Notes under the pieces: generated by a model
Database searches by the model: none
Told to the model about the DNA's origin: nothing
Seen by the model: only the letters and a program-made list of their open reading frames with translations
Part shown: piece by piece, positions 42,517 to 45,689 of the stretch
How the letters are laid out: every line of letters starts with the position of its first letter
How positions within the stretch are numbered: the stretch's first letter is position 1
Translations under genes and position numbers: made by a program
Source: Janthinobacterium sp. GW458P
Lineage (GTDB): Bacteria > Pseudomonadota > Gammaproteobacteria > Burkholderiales > Burkholderiaceae_D
DNA: 45,689 nt
Reading direction: 5' to 3'
Assembly (NCBI RefSeq): GCF_002127585.1
Contig: NZ_NEGZ01000032.1
Span: 1 to 45,689, forward strand

Positions 42517-43566
42517 ATGTCTGAAAAATTCCTGTACTCCCTCGCCCGTCCCCTGCTGTTTTCGATGGATGCCGAAGCGGCCCACCACTTCACCCTGCCC
42601 GCCCTGAAACGCGCCAGCGCGCTGGGCCTGACGAAGCTGGCCGGCAAACCGGCGCCTGACCCGCGCACGGTGATGGGCATCACCTTCCCCAATCCCGTGG
42701 GCCTGGCTGCCGGCCTGGACAAGGATGGCGCCTACATCGACGCGCTGGCCGACCTGGGTTTCGGTTCCATCGAAGTGGGCACCGTCACGCCGCGCGCGCA
42801 GGCGGGCAATCCGCAACCGCGCATGTTCCGCCTGCCGCAGGCGCAGGGCATCATCAACCGCATGGGTTTTAATAATGGCGGCGTGGATGCGTTTGTCGCC
42901 AACGTGCAGGCGTCGAAGTTCTACCAGAACCGCGCCGGCGTGCTGGGCCTGAACATCGGCAAGAATGCCGACACGCCCATCGAGCGCGCTGCCGACGACT
43001 ATCTGCTGTGCCTGGAAAAAGTCTATCCCTACGCCAGCTATGTGACGGTGAACATCTCGTCGCCGAACACCAAGAACTTGCGCCAGCTGCAGGGCGCGTC
43101 CGAACTCGACGCCCTGCTGTCGCAATTGAAGGAGGCCCAGGCCCGCCTGGCGGACAAGCACAAGCGCTACGTGCCGCTGGCCCTGAAGATCGCGCCGGAC
43201 ATGGATGGCGAGCAAGTGAAAAGCATCGCCGAGTCGCTCACGCGCCACCGCATCGACGGCGTCATCGCCACCAACACGACCCTGTCGCGCAGCGCCGTCG
43301 AAGGCATGCCGCACGGCGCGGAAGCGGGGGGGTTGTCCGGCGCGCCCGTGTTCGAGCTGTCGAACAATGTCATCCGTTTGCTGAAGGCGGAACTGGGCGA
43401 CGCGCTGCCCATCATCGGCGTGGGCGGCATCATGCAGGGCAAGGATGCCGTGGCCAAGTTCGAGGCGGGCGCGCAGCTGGTGCAGCTGTACAGCGGCCTG
43501 ATTTACGCCGGTCCGGCCCTGATCAAGGATTGCGCGCGCGCGCTGCGCGGCAAGCAGCCGGCATGA
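42517..43566 (+). CDS. pyrD: dihydroorotate dehydrogenase (quinone), class 2
   Basis: The 349-residue membrane-associated flavoprotein oxidises dihydroorotate to orotate in pyrimidine synthesis. The N-terminal helix pair ([20 protein letters not shown]) is the class 2 membrane anchor. [33 protein letters not shown] with the catalytic Ser, and [31 protein letters not shown] bind FMN and substrate. Its stop overlaps the next start (ATGA). Confidence 0.97.
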   Translation: MSEKFLYSLARPLLFSMDAEAAHHFTLPALKRASALGLTKLAGKPAPDPRTVMGITFPNPVGLAAGLDKDGAYIDALADLGFGSIEVGTVTPRAQAGNPQPRMFRLPQAQGIINRMGFNNGGVDAFVANVQASKFYQNRAGVLGLNIGKNADTPIERAADDYLLCLEKVYPYASYVTVNISSPNTKNLRQLQGASELDALLSQLKEAQARLADKHKRYVPLALKIAPDMDGEQVKSIAESLTRHRIDGVIATNTTLSRSAVEGMPHGAEAGGLSGAPVFELSNNVIRLLKAELGDALPIIGVGGIMQGKDAVAKFEAGAQLVQLYSGLIYAGPALIKDCARALRGKQPA

Positions 43567-44612
43567 TAGACAAGGTCAGACTCGGTTCCAGCAGCCTGGA
43601 AGTGAGCACGATCTGCCTGGGCACGATGACCTTCGGCGAGCAGAACAGCGAAGCCGAAGCGCACAGCCAGCTCGATTACGCGCTGGAACGGGGCATCAAC
43701 TTCATCGACACGGCGGAAATGTACCCGGTGATGGCCAGCGCACAGACGCAGGGCAGCACCGAGCGCCATATCGGCAGCTGGCTGAAGAAAAGCGGCAGGC
43801 GCGGCGACATCGTCCTGGCCAGCAAGGTGGCCGGGCCGAACTCGCGCATGCACTGGATACGCAAGGGCAAGACGGACCACGACGCGGTCAACATCCGCGC
43901 CGCCGTCGAAGACAGTTTGCGCCGGCTGCAGACGGAGCACATTGACCTGTATCAGTTGCACTGGCCCAGCCGCAACCTGCCCATCTTCGGCGCCAGCGTC
44001 TACAACCCGCGCAAGGAGCACGCCTCGGTGGCCATCGAGGACACCCTGGCCGTGCTGGGCAAGCTGGTCGACGAAGGCAAGATCGGCCACATCGGCGTGT
44101 CGAACGAATCGTCGTGGGGCGTGTGCGAATACATCAAGCAGGCTGAACTGAAAGGCTTGCCGCGCATCGTGTCGATCCAGAACCTGTACAACCTGACGGC
44201 GCGCCATTTCGAGACGAGCTTGCTCGACGAGACCTGCCACCGGGAAAATGTCAGCTTGCTGGCCTACAGCCCGCTGGCGTTCGGCCAGCTGACGGCGAAA
44301 TACCTCGACGATCCGCAAGCCAGGGGCCGCCTGACGATCTTCCCGCCCGGCTGGAGTCCCCGCTACGTGCGTCCCGCCACCATCGAGGCGGCCCGGCAAT
44401 ATGCGGCGCTGGCCCGCGCGCACGGCCTGACGCCGGCACAGCTGGCGCTGGCCTGGTGCTACTCGCGCTGGTTCGTCGCCTCGACCATCATCGGCGCCAC
44501 CAGCGTGGCGCAGCTGCGGCAGAATATTGACGCCCATCAAGTCAGCTTGTCACCGGAACTGGTGGCAGCCGTCGACGCCATCCACGCCAGAGCGCCCAAT
44601 CCGGGGCAGTAA
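43563..44612 (+). CDS. aldo/keto reductase, Tas-like
   Basis: The 349-residue TIM-barrel oxidoreductase starts at 43563, overlapping the pyrD stop by 4 nt. Catalytic tetrad positions: D in [10 protein letters not shown] with Tyr four residues on, K in [10 protein letters not shown], and H in [30 protein letters not shown] and the [13 protein letters not shown] insertion resemble E. coli Tas. It uses NADPH to reduce carbonyls; natural substrate unknown. Coupled to pyrD in translation. Confidence 0.92.
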   Translation: MIDKVRLGSSSLEVSTICLGTMTFGEQNSEAEAHSQLDYALERGINFIDTAEMYPVMASAQTQGSTERHIGSWLKKSGRRGDIVLASKVAGPNSRMHWIRKGKTDHDAVNIRAAVEDSLRRLQTEHIDLYQLHWPSRNLPIFGASVYNPRKEHASVAIEDTLAVLGKLVDEGKIGHIGVSNESSWGVCEYIKQAELKGLPRIVSIQNLYNLTARHFETSLLDETCHRENVSLLAYSPLAFGQLTAKYLDDPQARGRLTIFPPGWSPRYVRPATIEAARQYAALARAHGLTPAQLALAWCYSRWFVASTIIGATSVAQLRQNIDAHQVSLSPELVAAVDAIHARAPNPGQ

Positions 44613-44906
44613 GGCCCGCCGCCTGGCGGCACATGCCGCCGCCAGGCGCCCCGCACTCATCGCAGATAGTCGTATTTATACAACAGCCAGCCATTTACTG
44701 CTGTGCAGCATTGCAGCCTTGCCAAGCCGGTCGTATGCTGGAAACGAGGCCATATGCGCTACTCGCGCCATGTTGACGTGGTTCATACATTTATTGCATA
44801 TCAATAGACAGAACTATTCGTAAGCACGCCATGTGCCCGCTGTTAATCTGCTGTCATCACCGGACCGCCACGGTTCGCGCATCCCCTAACCGAAGAGATA
44901 TAGTCG
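44613..44906. other. intergenic region before the TonB-dependent receptor
   Basis: It holds a 10-bp hairpin (44621-44630 with 44638-44647, loop ACATGCC) without a U-run just after the reductase gene. The rest is AT-richer and must carry the receptor promoter. TTGACG at 44773 is a fair -35, but no good -10 lies at the right distance. No gene seen, and no Fur box. Confidence 0.5.
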
Positions 44907-45689
44907 ATGAGTTCAAGCACCGCCCGCTCCCAGCTTCCCGCCCTGCCCGTGAAAACCGTTATCGCCGCCAGCCTGATCGCCTGCTTCAGCCTGCCCATGC
45001 ATGTGCAAGCGCAGCAAGAATTGCCGGCCGAAGGCGAATTGCAGTCGGTGGTCGTCACCGGCACCTTCGCCAAGAACCGCCGCACCATCGATTCCGAATC
45101 GCCGATCGACATCCTCACCTCGCGCGACCTGCAAAGCACGGGTTCGGGCGAACTGGCCACCGTGCTGGCGCGCCTGCTGCCCTCGCTGAACTTCGCCCGC
45201 GCCACAGGCGCCGACGCCAGCGACGCCGTGCGTCCGGCCCAGCTGCGCGGCCTGTCGCCGGACCAGACCCTGGTGCTGGTGAACGGCAAGCGCCGTTATA
45301 CGTCGGCCGTGGTCAACGTCAACGGCTCGCTGGGCCGCGGCTCGGCGCCCGTCGACCTGAACGCCATTCCGCTGGCCGCCATCGACCACGTGGAAGTGCT
45401 GCGCGACGGTGCGGCGGCCCAGTACGGCTCGGACGCGATCGCCGGCGTGATCAACATCATCCTGAAAAAAGGCGCTGCCGGCGGCGATGTCGAAGTGGGC
45501 TATGGCCAGACGCAGGAACGCGACGGCAAGCAAAAGTCCATCAAGGGTTCGGCCGGCTTCGCCCTGGGCGAGGACGGCTGGGTGCGCGTCTCGGCCGAAG
45601 TGGCGGAACGCGACCCGACCAACCGCGCCGGCGCCGATTTCCGCAATCCGCTCGAGCCGCGCTACGGCAAGGTCAACCAGCGCTATGGC
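44907..45689 (+). CDS. TonB-dependent outer-membrane receptor, 5' part only
   Basis: The frame runs off the right edge after 261 residues. A signal peptide (about 1-36, SLPMHVQAQ) is followed by a TonB box-like LQSVVVTGTF and the plug domain: DILTSRDLQSTGSGELATVL, LRGLSPDQTLVLVNGKRRYT, IPLAAIDHVEVLRDGAAAQY and GSDAIAGVINIILKK. The barrel begins near residue 195. This receptor type (with NGKRR and VNVNGSLGRGSAPVDLNAIP) occurs in large numbers in environmental proteobacteria. Its substrate is not evident. It would draw energy from the TonB complex encoded at 18164-20809 or another one. Confidence 0.94.
   Translation, partial: MSSSTARSQLPALPVKTVIAASLIACFSLPMHVQAQQELPAEGELQSVVVTGTFAKNRRTIDSESPIDILTSRDLQSTGSGELATVLARLLPSLNFARATGADASDAVRPAQLRGLSPDQTLVLVNGKRRYTSAVVNVNGSLGRGSAPVDLNAIPLAAIDHVEVLRDGAAAQYGSDAIAGVINIILKKGAAGGDVEVGYGQTQERDGKQKSIKGSAGFALGEDGWVRVSAEVAERDPTNRAGADFRNPLEPRYGKVNQRYG

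Noticed and set aside
44621..44647. Hairpin after the aldo/keto reductase as a terminator
   Set aside because: The stem is good but no U-run follows; it was noted only as structure.
44773..44801. Promoter of the TonB-dependent receptor (TTGACG)
   Set aside because: The hexamers at 16-18 nt (such as GCATAT and CATATC) match the -10 consensus poorly.

Overview
The window looks like the chromosome of a GC-rich betaproteobacterium of the family Oxalobacteraceae, most likely Janthinobacterium or a close relative such as Duganella. The signs are a PEP-CTERM protein, a CqsA/LqsA-type autoinducer synthase next to a LqsS-like kinase and a LqsR-like regulator (the JQS arrangement known from Janthinobacterium/Duganella), a prkA-yeaH-spoVR operon, and a nudix-aat-bpt-pyrD neighbourhood. 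Genus placement is inference. I see no prophage, insertion sequence, CRISPR array or rRNA.

Layout. 1-4.8 kb: 3' end of a PEP-CTERM gene, a possible decayed gene, rmuC and a truncated globin on the minus strand, then an MFS exporter, a GIY-YIG-like protein and a MarR regulator on the plus strand. 4.8-8.5 kb: the quorum-sensing locus, jqsA divergent from jqsS-jqsR. 8.6-12.1 kb: a large FtsX-type permease and adenine deaminase. 12.7-17.6 kb: the prkA-yeaH-spoVR stress operon, with a very stable hairpin between prkA and yeaH. 18.1-22.1 kb: a TonB energy-transduction cluster (tonB, exbB, two exbD, TPR protein) with a strong terminator before the TPR gene. 22.4-30.0 kb: housekeeping run ribF-ileS-lspA-coaBC-dut plus a degenerate M48 lipoprotein. 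30.1-34.1 kb: a 46-residue membrane protein, xdhC, an AlkA-type glycosylase, a secreted COG4315 protein, and an ECF sigma/anti-sigma pair. 34.1-36.3 kb: divergent MFS/XRE pair sharing an operator-like inverted repeat. 36.3-36.6 kb: two tandem initiator tRNA genes. 36.8-44.6 kb: nudix, aat, bpt, a 1103-residue tricorn-like protease on the opposite strand, pyrD and an aldo/keto reductase. The right edge cuts a TonB-dependent receptor, a probable client of the TonB cluster.

The least expected signal is a family of about 135-bp intergenic elements. Four copies lie between 22.1 and 30.2 kb, two in each orientation, with inverted ends and a central palindrome whose arms vary by paired, compensating changes. 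They resemble ERIC/MITE-type elements. One supplies the stop codon of the small membrane protein gene. Other points of note are an M48 peptidase with Arg in place of the first catalytic His, tRNA-fMet genes whose -10 boxes lie 5 nt from the mature 5' end, and attenuator-like hairpins inside two operons.
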